From CAVSRC01 sp963782045 (GTDB lineage: Bacteria; Pseudomonadota; Alphaproteobacteria; Rhizobiales; Kaistiaceae): 64,000 nucleotides of DNA. Location: contig CAWAIR010000010.1 in the NCBI GenBank assembly GCA_963782045.1, positions 114,645-178,644 on the forward strand. The letters run 5' to 3'. Under the pieces are notes generated by a model. That model ran no database searches. It was given only the letters and a program-made list of their open reading frames with translations, and was not told the DNA's origin. How positions within the stretch are numbered: position 1 is the stretch's first letter; every line of letters begins with the position of its first letter. The position numbers were made by a program, and so were the translations under genes. Positions 33,334-41,759 of the stretch are shown here, in pieces.

Positions 33334-36300
33334 CTACTCGATCTTCACCCGGCCGAGGCGGAGCGCATTGGAGATGACGCTGACCGATGACAGCGCCATC
33401 GCCGCCGCGCCGATGACCGGCGACAAGAGGATGCCGAAGGCGGGATAGAGGATGCCCGCGGCGATCGGCACGCCGGCCGAATTGTAGATGAAGGCGAACA
33501 GCAGGTTCTGGCGGATGTTGCGCATCACCGCCTGGCTGAGGCGGCGGGCGCGCAGGATGCCCATGAGGTCGCCTTTGAGCAGCGTCACCCCGGCGCTCTC
33601 GATGGCCACGTCCGTGCCCGAGCCCATGGCGATGCCGATATCGGCCGTCGCCAGCGCCGGTGCATCGTTGACGCCGTCACCGGCCATCGCCACCACCCGG
33701 CCCTCGTCGCGCAGGCGCTTGATCACCGCGCTCTTGCGGTCGGGCAGCACCTCGGCCTCGACCTCGTCGATGCCAAGCTTCCTGGCCACGGCTTCTGCCG
33801 TGGTGCGGTTGTCGCCGGTCAGCATGACGATGCGGATGCCTTCCGCATGCAGGCCGGCGATCGCGGCAGCCGTCGTCGCCTTGACCGCGTCGGCGATGCC
33901 GATGACCGCCGCCGGCTTGCCGTCGATGGCGACGAACACGGCGGTGGCGCCGTCCTTGCGCAGCTTTTCGGCCTCGGCCGCCAGCGCGTCGGTGGCGATC
34001 TTCATTTCGGCGAAGAAGGCGGCGTTGCCGACATGGACGCGCTTGCGCTCGACCATGCCGAAGGCGCCCTTGCCGGCCGGCGCGTCGAAGCCCATGACCT
34101 TGGCAGTGGCGATGCCGCGCGCTGCCGCCGCCGCGACGATGGCCTCTGCGAGCGGATGCTCGCTCGCTTTCTCGACGCTTGCCGCGAATTTCAGGACGGA
34201 CGCCTCGTCATGGCCTGCGAGCGGCACCACCGCCGTCACCGACGGCCTGCCCTCGGTGAGCGTACCGGTCTTGTCGACCACCAGCGTGTCGACCTTCTCC
34301 ATGCGCTCCAGCGCCGAGGCGTGCTTGATGAGCACGCCAGCGCGCGCGCCGCGCCCGACGCCGACCATGATCGACATCGGCGTTGCGAGGCCGAGCGCGC
34401 ACGGGCAGGCGATGATGAGCACGCTCACCGCCGCAACGAGCGCGAAGGCGAAGCGCGGTTCCGGCCCGAAGATCGACCAGGCGGCGAAGGCGACAAGCGC
34501 CGCCAGGATGACCAGCGGGACGAACCAGCCAGAGACCTGGTCGGCGAGGCGCTGGATGGGTGCGCGGCTGCGCTGGGCGTCGGCGACCATCTGCACGATG
34601 CGGGCAAGCAGCGTGTCGCGGCCGATCTTCTCGGCCTGCATGATGAGCGCACCGGAGCGGTTGATGGTGCCGCCGATCACCTTGTCGCCGGCCTTCTTCT
34701 CGACCGGCATGGATTCGCCGGTGACCATCGATTCGATCGAGCGAGGAATGGCCTTCGACCACGGCGCCGTCGACCGGCACCTTTTCGCCGGGGCGCACGC
34801 GCAGGCGATCGCCCAACCCGATCAGGTCGAGGGTGATCTCCTCCTCGGCTCCGTCGGCGGCGATGCGCCGGGCGGTCTTGGGGGCGAGGTCGAGCAGCGC
34901 CTTGATGGCACCGGAGGTCTGCTCGCGGGCGCGCAGTTCCAGCACCTGGCCGAGCAGGACGAGCACGGTGATGGCGGCGGCTGCCTCGAAATAGACCGCC
35001 ACCGACCCGTCAGGACCGCGGAAAGCCGGCGGGAAGGCGCCGGGCGCCAGCGTGGCGACGATGCTGTAGACCCAGGCGACGCCGGTGCCGATCGAGATCA
35101 GCGTGAACATGTTGAGGTTGCGCGTCAGCCACGACTGGGCCCCGCGCACGAAGAACGGCCAGCCGGCCCACAGCACCACCGGGGTCGCCAGCGCGAGCTG
35201 GACCCAGGCCGACAGGCGTGGATCGACCAGCCGGTCGAGGCCGAGATGGGCGCCCATCTCCAGCACCACCACCGGCACGGTCAGCGCCAGACCGATCCAG
35301 AAGCGGCGGGTCATGTCGGTGAGTTCGGGATTGGGGCCGGTGTCGGCGGTCATCACCGTCGGCTCCAGGCCCATGCCGCAGATCGTGCAGGTGCCGGGGC
35401 CGATCTGGCGGATCTCCGGGTGCATCGGGCAGGTGTATTCGGTGCCCTCCGGCACCGGCGCGGCCGGGTGGTCGTCGGGATGCAGGAAGCGTTCGGACTC
35501 GGCGACGAAGCGCTCGCGGCAGTGGCCGGAGCAGAAATAGTAGGTCTCGCCCTTGTAGTCGGCCTTGTGCTCGGCGGTTGCCGGATCGACGTCCATGCCG
35601 CAGACGACGTCCTTCACCGTGTCCGCACCGGCGGCGTGGCCGTGCATGGCGTGATCGTGGCCGTGATGGGCGTGGCCGTGCTCGTGCGCCTTGGCGTTGG
35701 CGCCAACGAAGCTCTCGGGCTCGGCAACGAACTTCGCGCGGCAGTGCGGGCAGCAGAAATAGTAGGTCTCGCCCTTGTAGTCGGCCTTGTGCTCGGCGGT
35801 TGCCGGATCGACGTCCATGCCGCAGACGACGTCCTTCACCGTGTCCGCACCGGCGGCGTGATCGTGCATGGCGTGATCGTGGCCGTGATGGGCGTGGCCG
35901 TGCTCGTGCGCCTTGGCCGTCGCGCCGACGAAACTTTCCGGATCGGCAACGAACTTCGCGCGGCAGTGCGGGCAGCAGAAATAGTAGGTCTCGCCCTTGT
36001 AGTCGGCCTTGTGCTCGGCGGTTGCCGGATCGACGTCCATGCCGCAGACGACGTCCTTCACCGTGTCCGCACCGGCGGCGTGATCGTGCATGGCGTGATC
36101 GTGGCCGTGATGGGCGTGGCCGTGCTCGTGCGCCTTGGCCGTCGCGCCGACGAAACTTTCCGGATCGGCGACGAACTTCGCGCGGCAGTGCGGGCAGCAG
36201 AAGTAATAGGTCTCGCCCTTGTAGTCGGCGCTGTGCTCGGTCCTGGCCGGATCGACGTCCATGCCGCACACCGGGTCCTTGACCAGTTCCCCGACGGCGC

Positions 36301-36379
36301 CCGCAGGGACTTTTCCGTGATGATGATGGCCGTGGCCATCGGCGTGGTGGTCGTGGGCGTGATGCGGGCTGTCGGACAT
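33334..36379 (-). CDS. copA: copper-translocating P-type ATPase with four N-terminal YHS domains, frameshifted
   Basis: A P1B ATPase that should export Cu(I). After a His-rich N-terminus (SPHHAHDHHADGHGHHHH) come four YHS domains, starting at residues 33, 107, 181 and 255, each with VCGMDVDPA and YYFCxxHCRxxF metal-binding cysteines. Next is a heavy-metal-binding segment, YTCPMHPEIRQIGPGTCTICGMGLEP (about 315-340). The ATPase core shows the TGES actuator, the IIACPCALGLATP metal-site helix, DKTGT phosphorylation Asp, SEHPLA and GDGVNDAPAL. One extra base at about 34,735 splits the frame inside SSxDESMVTGES; removing it restores a protein of about 1,014 residues. It is divergent from csoR behind CsoR-type operators. 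Confidence 0.9.
35480..36283 (-). repeat. tandem 222-base repeat encoding four YHS/His-rich units
   Basis: Within copA, units begin at about 36283, 36061, 35839 and 35617, a period of 222 bases or 74 codons, the last unit lacking the linker. The units contain a YHS domain and a His-rich linker (AHEHGHAHHGHDHAMHDHAAGAD). Units two and three are almost identical in DNA, while unit four diverges at its C-terminus (CSGHCRERFVAESERF). Such high identity implies recent tandem duplication or ongoing homogenisation. Confidence 0.85.
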
Positions 36380-36406
36380 GATGGCTTCTCTTGCAGTGGA
36401 GCTCGG

Positions 36407-36458
36407 AACCCCCGGGGGGTATCTGACTGGGCTTGACCCATATACCCCCATAGGGTAT
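36407..36458. promoter_or_regulatory. pair of CsoR-type operators between copA and csoR
   Basis: ATACCC-CCATA-GGGTAT at 36442-36458 is a perfect interrupted palindrome 10 bases before the csoR start. ACCCCCGGGGGGTAT at 36408-36422 is a second, related site on the copA side. Both resemble the GTA/ATAC-C-rich/G-rich-GTAT operators of CsoR/RcnR repressors. Copper binding to CsoR should release both divergent genes. Confidence 0.65.
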
Positions 36459-36468
36459 CAAGTCAAGC

Positions 36469-36744
36469 ATGCACGAACCAACGAGAACCGCCGTCCTCAA
36501 GCGCCTCAGTCGCATCGAGGGACAAGTGCGCGGCATCGCCGGCATGGTCCGCGACGACCGCTACTGCATCGATGTGGTCACCCAGATCGGAGCGGTGCGC
36601 GCCGCCTTGCGCCGCGCCGAGGAGGAGATCCTGCGCGACCACGTGGCCCACTGCGTCGAGGGCGCCATCGCCAGCGGCGACAAGGACGACCAGCGCCAGA
36701 AGGTCGCCGAGATCATGGACGTGCTCGCCCGCGCCCAGCGCTGA
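36469..36744 (+). CDS. csoR: metal-sensitive transcriptional repressor, CsoR family
   Basis: A 91-residue all-helical DUF156 repressor. LKRLSRIEGQVRGIAGMV is the conserved basic helix 1. The Cu(I) ligands match the CsoR C-H-C fingerprint: Cys33 (DDRYCIDVV), His58 and Cys62 (RDHVAHCVEG). The N-terminal His of RcnR or FrmR that would shift metal preference is at position 2 only (MHEP), so copper is more likely. It binds DNA as a tetramer without a helix-turn-helix. The divergent copA and two operator-like palindromes in the 89-base spacer support copper-responsive control of both genes. Confidence 0.9.
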   Translation: MHEPTRTAVLKRLSRIEGQVRGIAGMVRDDRYCIDVVTQIGAVRAALRRAEEEILRDHVAHCVEGAIASGDKDDQRQKVAEIMDVLARAQR

Positions 36745-36746
36745 CA

Positions 36747-36774
36747 TGGATCAAACTGACGTGGAATTGATCCA
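36747..36774. promoter_or_regulatory. inverted repeat between csoR and dsbA
   Basis: TGGATCAA and TTGATCCA form a perfect 8-base inverted repeat around 12 bases, starting two bases after the csoR stop. The long spacer and lack of a T-tract argue against a terminator. It may be an operator for the downstream thiol-disulfide oxidoreductase gene, or a weak RNA stem. Confidence 0.35.
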
Positions 36775-36894
36775 ATCCGCAGGAGAAACGGTCTAGGTTT
36801 GCGCCGTCCGGCTGCCGGCCGGCGCCGCCCCAATACTGCCGAAATCGGAGCGGCCAGTCGCCTCATCCATCGGCCACAAGGATTCTCTGCCGCC

Positions 36895-37626
36895 ATGCGC
36901 AAGCTTTCGCCGGGTGACATCCTCATCCCGCTCGCCATCATCATCGCCGGCGGAATGATCTCCGGCACGATCGTGTGGACCGCCCGCCAGGCGACGCTGC
37001 AGCAGGCGGCCATGGCGCCGGTCGATTCGAACGCGTCCGCCCAGCCGCCGGCACCGCCCGCCAACATCGCCGACGTCAACCTCGACGGCGCCGCCTATAT
37101 CGGCGACGCCAAGGCGCCGGTCACCATGGCCTACTGGTTCGACTACCAGTGCCCCTACTGCAAGCAGGAGGAGGAGACCGTCTTTCCGCAGCTCGAGAAG
37201 GACTATGTCGATACCGGCAAGCTGAAGATCGTGTTCAAGGACTTCGCCTTCCTCGGCCCCGATTCCGACGTCGCCAGCCGCGCCGCCCGCGCCGTGTGGG
37301 CCGTGGCGCCGGACCAGTTCCGCGCCTGGCACAAGGCGATGTTCGACCACCAGGACCAGGAGAACGCCGGCTGGGGCAGCGAGGACGACATCCTGGCGCT
37401 GACCGCCACCATCCCCGGCATCGACATGGCCAAGGTCAAGCAGGTGATGAACGACAAGTCGGCCGACTTCTCCAAGGCGATGGAGGCCGACGCCAACGAG
37501 GGCTACTCCATGGGGGTCGGCGGCACTCCGTCGTTCCTCGTCGGCAAGCAGATGATGGTCGGTGCCCAGCCCTACGAGAAGCTGAAGGCGGCGATCGACG
37601 CCGAGCTGAAGGCATCGGCGGGGTAG
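36895..37626 (+). CDS. DsbA family thiol:disulfide oxidoreductase
   Basis: A 243-residue exported thioredoxin-fold protein. Residues 8-28 (ILIPLAIIIAGGMISGTIVWTA) form a signal anchor, followed by a Pro/Ala-rich linker (about 40-58). The active site is CPYC (Cys86 and Cys89) in YWFDYQCPYCKQEEET, and the cis-Pro loop is GVGGTPSFLVG. It resembles the Com1/ScsC-like or DsbA-like proteins that introduce or isomerise disulfides in the periplasm. Encoded just after csoR, it may help protect exported proteins during copper stress, a link known for ScsC-type proteins. That role is inferred. ATG 36895 is chosen because it places the anchor at the N-terminus. Confidence 0.87.
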   Translation: MRKLSPGDILIPLAIIIAGGMISGTIVWTARQATLQQAAMAPVDSNASAQPPAPPANIADVNLDGAAYIGDAKAPVTMAYWFDYQCPYCKQEEETVFPQLEKDYVDTGKLKIVFKDFAFLGPDSDVASRAARAVWAVAPDQFRAWHKAMFDHQDQENAGWGSEDDILALTATIPGIDMAKVKQVMNDKSADFSKAMEADANEGYSMGVGGTPSFLVGKQMMVGAQPYEKLKAAIDAELKASAG

Positions 37627-37633
37627 ACAAGCG

Positions 37634-37760
37634 GCCTCGTCCTGAGGTGGCCACCGCCGGCGCCAGCACGGTTCGAGGCGCGCTCCTCACCATGAGGGTT
37701 TTGTTGAATCCTCGTCCTCAGGCGCCCGGCGTCAGCCGGGCCTCGAAGGACGGGGTGCGG
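37634..37760. repeat. two copies of a dispersed palindromic intergenic repeat
   Basis: CCTCGTCCTGAGG at 37636 and CCTCGTCCTCAGG at 37712 each begin a unit ending in a CTCGAAGG- or TTCGAGG-like box. The second unit has the hairpin GCCCGGCGTCAGCCGGGC before CCTCGAAGGACG. It is the same family as at 18,476 in reverse orientation. The last few codons of the DUF4170 gene run into the second unit. It likely doubles as a terminator for the dsbA-like gene. Confidence 0.6.
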
Positions 37761-37941
37761 TGACCACCACGGTGAAGCGGGTGGTGGCTTCGGCGCGCGA
37801 GCACTCGGTGCGCGCATTCCATGAGCTGAGCGCCTCGTCATAGCTGGCGAAGGGACCGTGGACCTCGCTGGTGCCTTCCTTGAGCGCGGCGAAGCTGGCA
37901 TCGCGATAGCTGCCGCCGACCACCCAGTATTCCTCGATCAT
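37732..37941 (-). CDS. DUF4170 family protein
   Basis: A 69-residue protein: MIEEYWVVGGSYRDASF starts the DUF4170 pattern (YWVVGGEYxDxxF), with EVHGPFASYDEALSSWNARTE and TTRFTVV completing it. These tiny proteins are common in alphaproteobacteria; the function is unknown. ATG 37941 follows a GGGAGG site. The C-terminus (APRPSRPG) is encoded inside a dispersed repeat and may be an addition. It lies 24 bases downstream of... the aceA stop at 37966 on the same strand, so it is probably cotranscribed with isocitrate lyase. Confidence 0.82.
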   Translation of the reverse strand: MIEEYWVVGGSYRDASFAALKEGTSEVHGPFASYDEALSSWNARTECSRAEATTRFTVVVTAPRPSRPG

Positions 37942-37965
37942 CCCTCTGCCTCCCGGCGGCACGGC

Positions 37966-39252
37966 CTACGCTGCGTCCGCCTTCTCCAACGCTGGGGTCT
38001 CCGTGAACTGCTCGGCTTCGGTCGAGCCGGCCATCGCCACCGTCGAGGAAGCGCCGCCGGAGACGGCCAGCGCCACCGCGTCGAAATAGGTTGTCCCGAC
38101 CTCGTGCTGGTGGCGCACCGCGGTAAAGCCCTGCTCGGCGGCCGCGAACTCGCGCTGCTGCAGCTCCGAATAGGCGGCCATGCCGCGCGCCCGGTAGCCG
38201 TTCGCCAGCTCGAACATGCCGAGATTGAGCGCATGGAAGCCGGCGAGCGTGACGAACTGGAAGCGGTAGCCCAGCGCCGCCAGCTCCTCCTGGAAGCCGG
38301 CGATCTCGCGTTCCTCGAGCTTGGCCCGCCAGTTGAACGAGGGCGAGCAGTTATAGGCCAGCAGCTTGCCGGGGAAGGCGTGATGGACCTCTTCGGCGAA
38401 TTCGCGCGCCTCGCCGAGATCGGGCGAAGAGGTCTCCCACCACAGCACGTCGGCATAGGGCGCGTAGCTGAGCCCCCGCACGATGGCGTGCGCCACCGAG
38501 TGGCCGCCGCCCTGCTTGAGGCGGAAGAAGCCCTCGGCCGTGCGCTCGCCCGACAGCCACGGCAGGTCGCGCTCGTCGAAATCGCTGGTGATCAGCGTCG
38601 CCGAATGGGCGTCGGTGCGCGCGATGAGCACGGTCGGCACGTTCGACACGTCCGCCGCCAGGCGCGCCGCGTTGAGCGTGCGGATGAAACTCTGGGTGGG
38701 CACCAGCACCTTGCCGCCGAGGTGGCCGCACTTCTTCTCCGAGGCGAGCTGGTCCTCGAAATGGACGCCGGCGGCGCCTGCCTCGATCATCGCCTTCATC
38801 AGCTCGAAGGCGTTGAGCGTGCCGCCGAAGCCGGCCTCGGCATCGGCGACGATCGGCGCGAACCAGTCGGTTGCGGTGTCGCCTTCCAGCCGCGCGATCT
38901 GGTCGGCGCGCATCAGGGTCTTGTTGATGCGCGAGACGACGTCGGGCACCGAGGAGGCCGGATAGAGCGACTGGTCGGGATACATCTCGCCGGCATTGTT
39001 GGCGTCGGCCGCCACCTGCCAGCCGGAGAGGTAGATCGCCTCCAGCCCGGCCTTGACCTGCTGCAGCGCCTGGTTGCCGGTGAGCGCGCCCAGCGCCGGC
39101 ACGAACGGGCGCTCGTTGAGCAGGCGCCACAGGCGCTCGGCGCCGCGGCGGGCGAGCGTGTGCTCGACCACGACGTTGCCGCGCAGCCGGTCGACGTCGT
39201 CCTCTGTGTAGTCGCGGCGGATCCCGGCGAAGCGGTCCGGTTGGCCTGTCAT
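37966..39252 (-). CDS. aceA: isocitrate lyase
   Basis: A 428-residue isocitrate lyase that splits isocitrate into glyoxylate and succinate for growth on acetate and fatty acids. The active-site loop KKCGHLGG (residues 173-180) holds the catalytic Cys. FEDQLASEKKCGH, TDWFAPIVADAEAGFGG with metal-binding Asp, ARTDAHSATLI and YNCSPSFNW are all conserved. Malate synthase is not in the window. The start ATG at 39252 is preceded by GGGAGGGAAG. The divergent gene is an XRE/short-chain fatty acyl-CoA-type regulator, and an inverted repeat in the 167-base spacer is a likely operator. Confidence 0.96.
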   Translation of the reverse strand: MTGQPDRFAGIRRDYTEDDVDRLRGNVVVEHTLARRGAERLWRLLNERPFVPALGALTGNQALQQVKAGLEAIYLSGWQVAADANNAGEMYPDQSLYPASSVPDVVSRINKTLMRADQIARLEGDTATDWFAPIVADAEAGFGGTLNAFELMKAMIEAGAAGVHFEDQLASEKKCGHLGGKVLVPTQSFIRTLNAARLAADVSNVPTVLIARTDAHSATLITSDFDERDLPWLSGERTAEGFFRLKQGGGHSVAHAIVRGLSYAPYADVLWWETSSPDLGEAREFAEEVHHAFPGKLLAYNCSPSFNWRAKLEEREIAGFQEELAALGYRFQFVTLAGFHALNLGMFELANGYRARGMAAYSELQQREFAAAEQGFTAVRHQHEVGTTYFDAVALAVSGGASSTVAMAGSTEAEQFTETPALEKADAA

Positions 39253-39349
39253 GATCTCTTCCCTCCCTGGCGATGTCGGGCAATTCTCATTGACAACGCC
39301 GCAGGGTCAATAAATATTTGAAATCGCGTAGAAATCCTGAACATTGTCA

Positions 39350-39372
39350 ACAAGCACACAGACCGTGCTTGT
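39350..39372. promoter_or_regulatory. operator-like inverted repeat between aceA and its putative regulator
   Basis: ACAAGCAC and GTGCTTGT are perfect 8-base arms around 7 bases, in an AT-rich divergent intergenic region, 48 bases before the regulator start and about 98 bases before the aceA start. It is well placed for autoregulation and aceA control by the XRE protein. Confidence 0.5.
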
Positions 39373-39419
39373 AATGATGTAAGATTTGTAAGGACACGCG
39401 GTCTGGGAGGAAATGCCCC

Positions 39420-40847
39420 ATGAAGGCCATGCGCATCGGCGGCCGGCTGCGCCGGCTGAGGCAGGAGAAGCGCCTGACCCAGGCACAGATGGCGCGCGAG
39501 CTCGGCCTCTCAGCGAGCTACCTGACGCTGCTCGAAAGCAACCAGCGGCCGGTGACGGTGCGCGTGCTCCTCAAGCTGGTCGAGAAGTTCCACATCGACC
39601 TCAGGGATTTCACCGCCGATACCGACCAGAGCCTGTCGCTGCAACTGATGGAAGCGTTCTGCGACCCGGTCTTCGAGCACGCCGAGGTGAAGGCCAGCGA
39701 CGTGCAGGAACTGGTGGCGACGCTGCCGGCGGTGGGACGTGCCGTGCTCGACATCTACGATGCCTGGCGGCGCCATCGCCCGCTCGACGAGCCCGGCGGC
39801 GCCGGCGAGGACGCCGGCGATCCCCTGCCGGTGGCCATCCCATCCGAAGAAGTGAGCGACTTCATCCAGCGCCGCATGAACCACTTCCCCGACCTCGAAA
39901 CGGCGGCGGAGGACCTGTGGACGGAGAACGGGCTCTCCATCCACACGCTGCATCAGGGCCTGATCGATCTCCTGCACAGCCGCTACTCGGTCGTCGTCGA
40001 GATCCGCCGCGCCGAAGCCATGCCCGGCCGCTTCCGCCATTTCGACCGGCTCGGGCGCCGTCTGGAGATTTCCGAGATGCTGCCGCCATCGAGCCGCATC
40101 TTCCAGATCGCCCACCAGATCGCCTATCTCGACCATCACGACGTGCTCGACCGCATCGTCGCCGGGGGCGATTTCTCGAGCGAAGCGGCGGCGGCACTGA
40201 TGCGCACATCGCTGGCCAACTACTTCGCCGCCGCCGTGCTCATGCCCTACCGGCTGTTCCTCGACGCGGCCAAGGCGACCCGCTACGACATCGACATCCT
40301 CAAGAGCCGCTTCGGCGTCTCCTTCGAGCAGGCCTGCCACCGGCTGACCACGCTCCGCCGGCCGGGGTCGGAGGGCATTCCCTTCCACTTCATCCGGGTC
40401 GACATCGCCGGCAACATCTCCAAGCGTTTCTCGGCCTCGGGCATCCACATCGCCCGCTTCGGCGCCGCCTGTCCGCGCTGGAACGTCTACGACGCCTTCT
40501 CGACGCCCGGCATGTTGCGCGTGCAGGTGTCGCGCATGCCCGACGGCGGCACCTTCTTCTGCGTGGCGCGCACCGCCGGCCGCGCCGCCGGCTTCGCCGC
40601 CGCCGGCGGCCTGCCCCACCGCATCGGCCAGCGCGCCGTGGGGCTGGGCTGCGACGTCCGCCATGCTGGCGAGATCGTCTATGCCGACGGCCTCGCCATC
40701 GCCGACCCGCAGGTGATCACGCCCATCGGCGTGTCCTGCCGCACCTGCCCGCGCACCGATTGCGCCGAGCGCGCCATGCCCTCGCTCAGCCAGAGGCTCG
40801 CCATCGACGAGAACGTGCGCGGCGCCTCGACCTATGTGAATGCGTGA
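39420..40847 (+). CDS. XRE family regulator with ImmA/IrrE and C-terminal ScfR/RamB-like domain
   Basis: A 475-residue regulator. Residues 5-60 form an XRE helix-turn-helix (LRRLRQEKRLTQAQMARELGLSASYLTLLESNQRPVTVRVLLKL). The middle (about 200-320) is an IrrE/ImmA-like peptidase-fold region (SSRIFQIAHQIAYLDHHDVLDRI); it lacks an evident HExxH zinc motif, so is likely non-proteolytic. The C-terminal domain ends with CRTCPRTDCAERAMPS, a cysteine cluster typical of the RamB/ScfR/MccR short-chain acyl-CoA-responsive regulators. In actinobacteria RamB controls glyoxylate-cycle genes, and here the gene is divergent from aceA, which supports acetate or propionate control. Confidence 0.85.
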   Translation: MKAMRIGGRLRRLRQEKRLTQAQMARELGLSASYLTLLESNQRPVTVRVLLKLVEKFHIDLRDFTADTDQSLSLQLMEAFCDPVFEHAEVKASDVQELVATLPAVGRAVLDIYDAWRRHRPLDEPGGAGEDAGDPLPVAIPSEEVSDFIQRRMNHFPDLETAAEDLWTENGLSIHTLHQGLIDLLHSRYSVVVEIRRAEAMPGRFRHFDRLGRRLEISEMLPPSSRIFQIAHQIAYLDHHDVLDRIVAGGDFSSEAAAALMRTSLANYFAAAVLMPYRLFLDAAKATRYDIDILKSRFGVSFEQACHRLTTLRRPGSEGIPFHFIRVDIAGNISKRFSASGIHIARFGAACPRWNVYDAFSTPGMLRVQVSRMPDGGTFFCVARTAGRAAGFAAAGGLPHRIGQRAVGLGCDVRHAGEIVYADGLAIADPQVITPIGVSCRTCPRTDCAERAMPSLSQRLAIDENVRGASTYVNA

Positions 40848-40852
40848 GCGGG

Positions 40853-40952
40853 CTCGTCATTCCGGCGAAGCCGAAGGAGCCCAAATGGAGCGCAGCGGAA
40901 TGCGGAACGGACGCCGCCGATCGCGCTCACGCTCATCCGGGCCGAGAGACCG
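40853..40952. repeat. intergenic repeat remnant
   Basis: GGAGCGCAGCGGAATGCGG resembles the GCAGCGAAGCGGAATGCGG core of the repeat at 18,519. Between the regulator and anti-sigma stops (convergent, 105 bases) there is nothing else recognisable. Confidence 0.4.
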
Positions 40953-41759
40953 TCATGAGGCAACCCTTGCCCTGAGGTCTCCGGCAAGAGCCTCCAGCGT
41001 CTTCTGCGGTGCCTTGCCGATCAGCAGGTAGCCGAGGCCGTTCCTGTTCCAGAAGACGATGTTGAAGCCCTCGCGCACTTCGCTGGCGACGGCGGCGTCG
41101 GGCCTGCCGTTGGCGATGATGCAGAAGGCGAGCGCCCCTTCACCGGGCGACAGGTAGGCGAGCTGCACCAGCGGCTTTCCATGGAAATCGAACAGCGAGG
41201 CGCGCTTCAGCGCCGCATCCGGCAGCGCCAGCCGGTCGGGCGACAGCGCCACCGGTATCCTGGCGCCCACCGCTAACAGCTCGTCGGCAAGCTGCGCCGG
41301 GTTGTCGGGGATGACCGCCAGCGTCTCCGGCGTCGTCAGCCCCATGTATTCCGCCACCGCCTGCCGCCAGTTCGGCGCCGCGGCAACCGGCACCGGCTGC
41401 ACGACGCCGGTGACCAGCGGAACCCAATAGCCGGCGGCCGCGCCGAGCACGAAAAGGGCGATCGAGGCGGCGATCGCCGCCGGGCGCCAGCCGCCCGGGC
41501 GCCGCGCCGGACGGGCCTCAGCCGTGGCCTCGGCGAGCATCGCCGCCAGGCGTTCGTGTGGCGCCCCGGCAAGCAGCGCGTCGTAGGCCCCGGCGAAATC
41601 CCGCCCGCCGCGCTTGAGGTCCGCCAGGCGGGCGGCGAGCGCCGCCTCGCCGGCAAGCCGCGCCTCCACGGCCCGCCGGTCGTCGGTGGCGAGTTCGCCA
41701 TCGATGTAGGCGGTCAGCAGAGCGTCGTCGCTCGGAGGGCTATCGACCGGATCGGCCAT
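40953..41759 (-). CDS. anti-sigma factor (membrane-anchored)
   Basis: A 268-residue protein beginning MADPVDSPPSDDALLTAYIDGELATDDRRAVEARLAGEAALAARLADL, the RsiW/ChrR-like anti-sigma N-terminus (LxAYVDGEL...V). The zinc-binding His-x3-Cys-x2-Cys is absent, as in many transmembrane FecR/RskA-like anti-sigmas. One membrane helix (about residues 92-113, PAAIAASIALFVLGAAAGYWVP) leads to a periplasmic C-terminal domain of about 150 residues. It overlaps the end of the sigma gene by 20 bases, a typical sigma/anti-sigma pair. The inducing signal is unknown. Confidence 0.86.
   Translation of the reverse strand: MADPVDSPPSDDALLTAYIDGELATDDRRAVEARLAGEAALAARLADLKRGGRDFAGAYDALLAGAPHERLAAMLAEATAEARPARRPGGWRPAAIAASIALFVLGAAAGYWVPLVTGVVQPVPVAAAPNWRQAVAEYMGLTTPETLAVIPDNPAQLADELLAVGARIPVALSPDRLALPDAALKRASLFDFHGKPLVQLAYLSPGEGALAFCIIANGRPDAAVASEVREGFNIVFWNRNGLGYLLIGKAPQKTLEALAGDLRARVAS

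Noticed and set aside
35480..36283. Regularly spaced repeats considered as a CRISPR-like array
   Set aside because: The units are 222 bases long, contiguous, in frame and coding for YHS domains; there are no short repeats with unique spacers.
33488..36436. 982-codon plus-strand open frame with repeated hydrophobic GLALVVGLVLGG-type units, resembling a repetitive membrane protein
   Set aside because: It is the antisense of copA. The repeats mirror the YHS tandem units, there is no ribosome-binding site, and the sense frame carries catalytic motifs.
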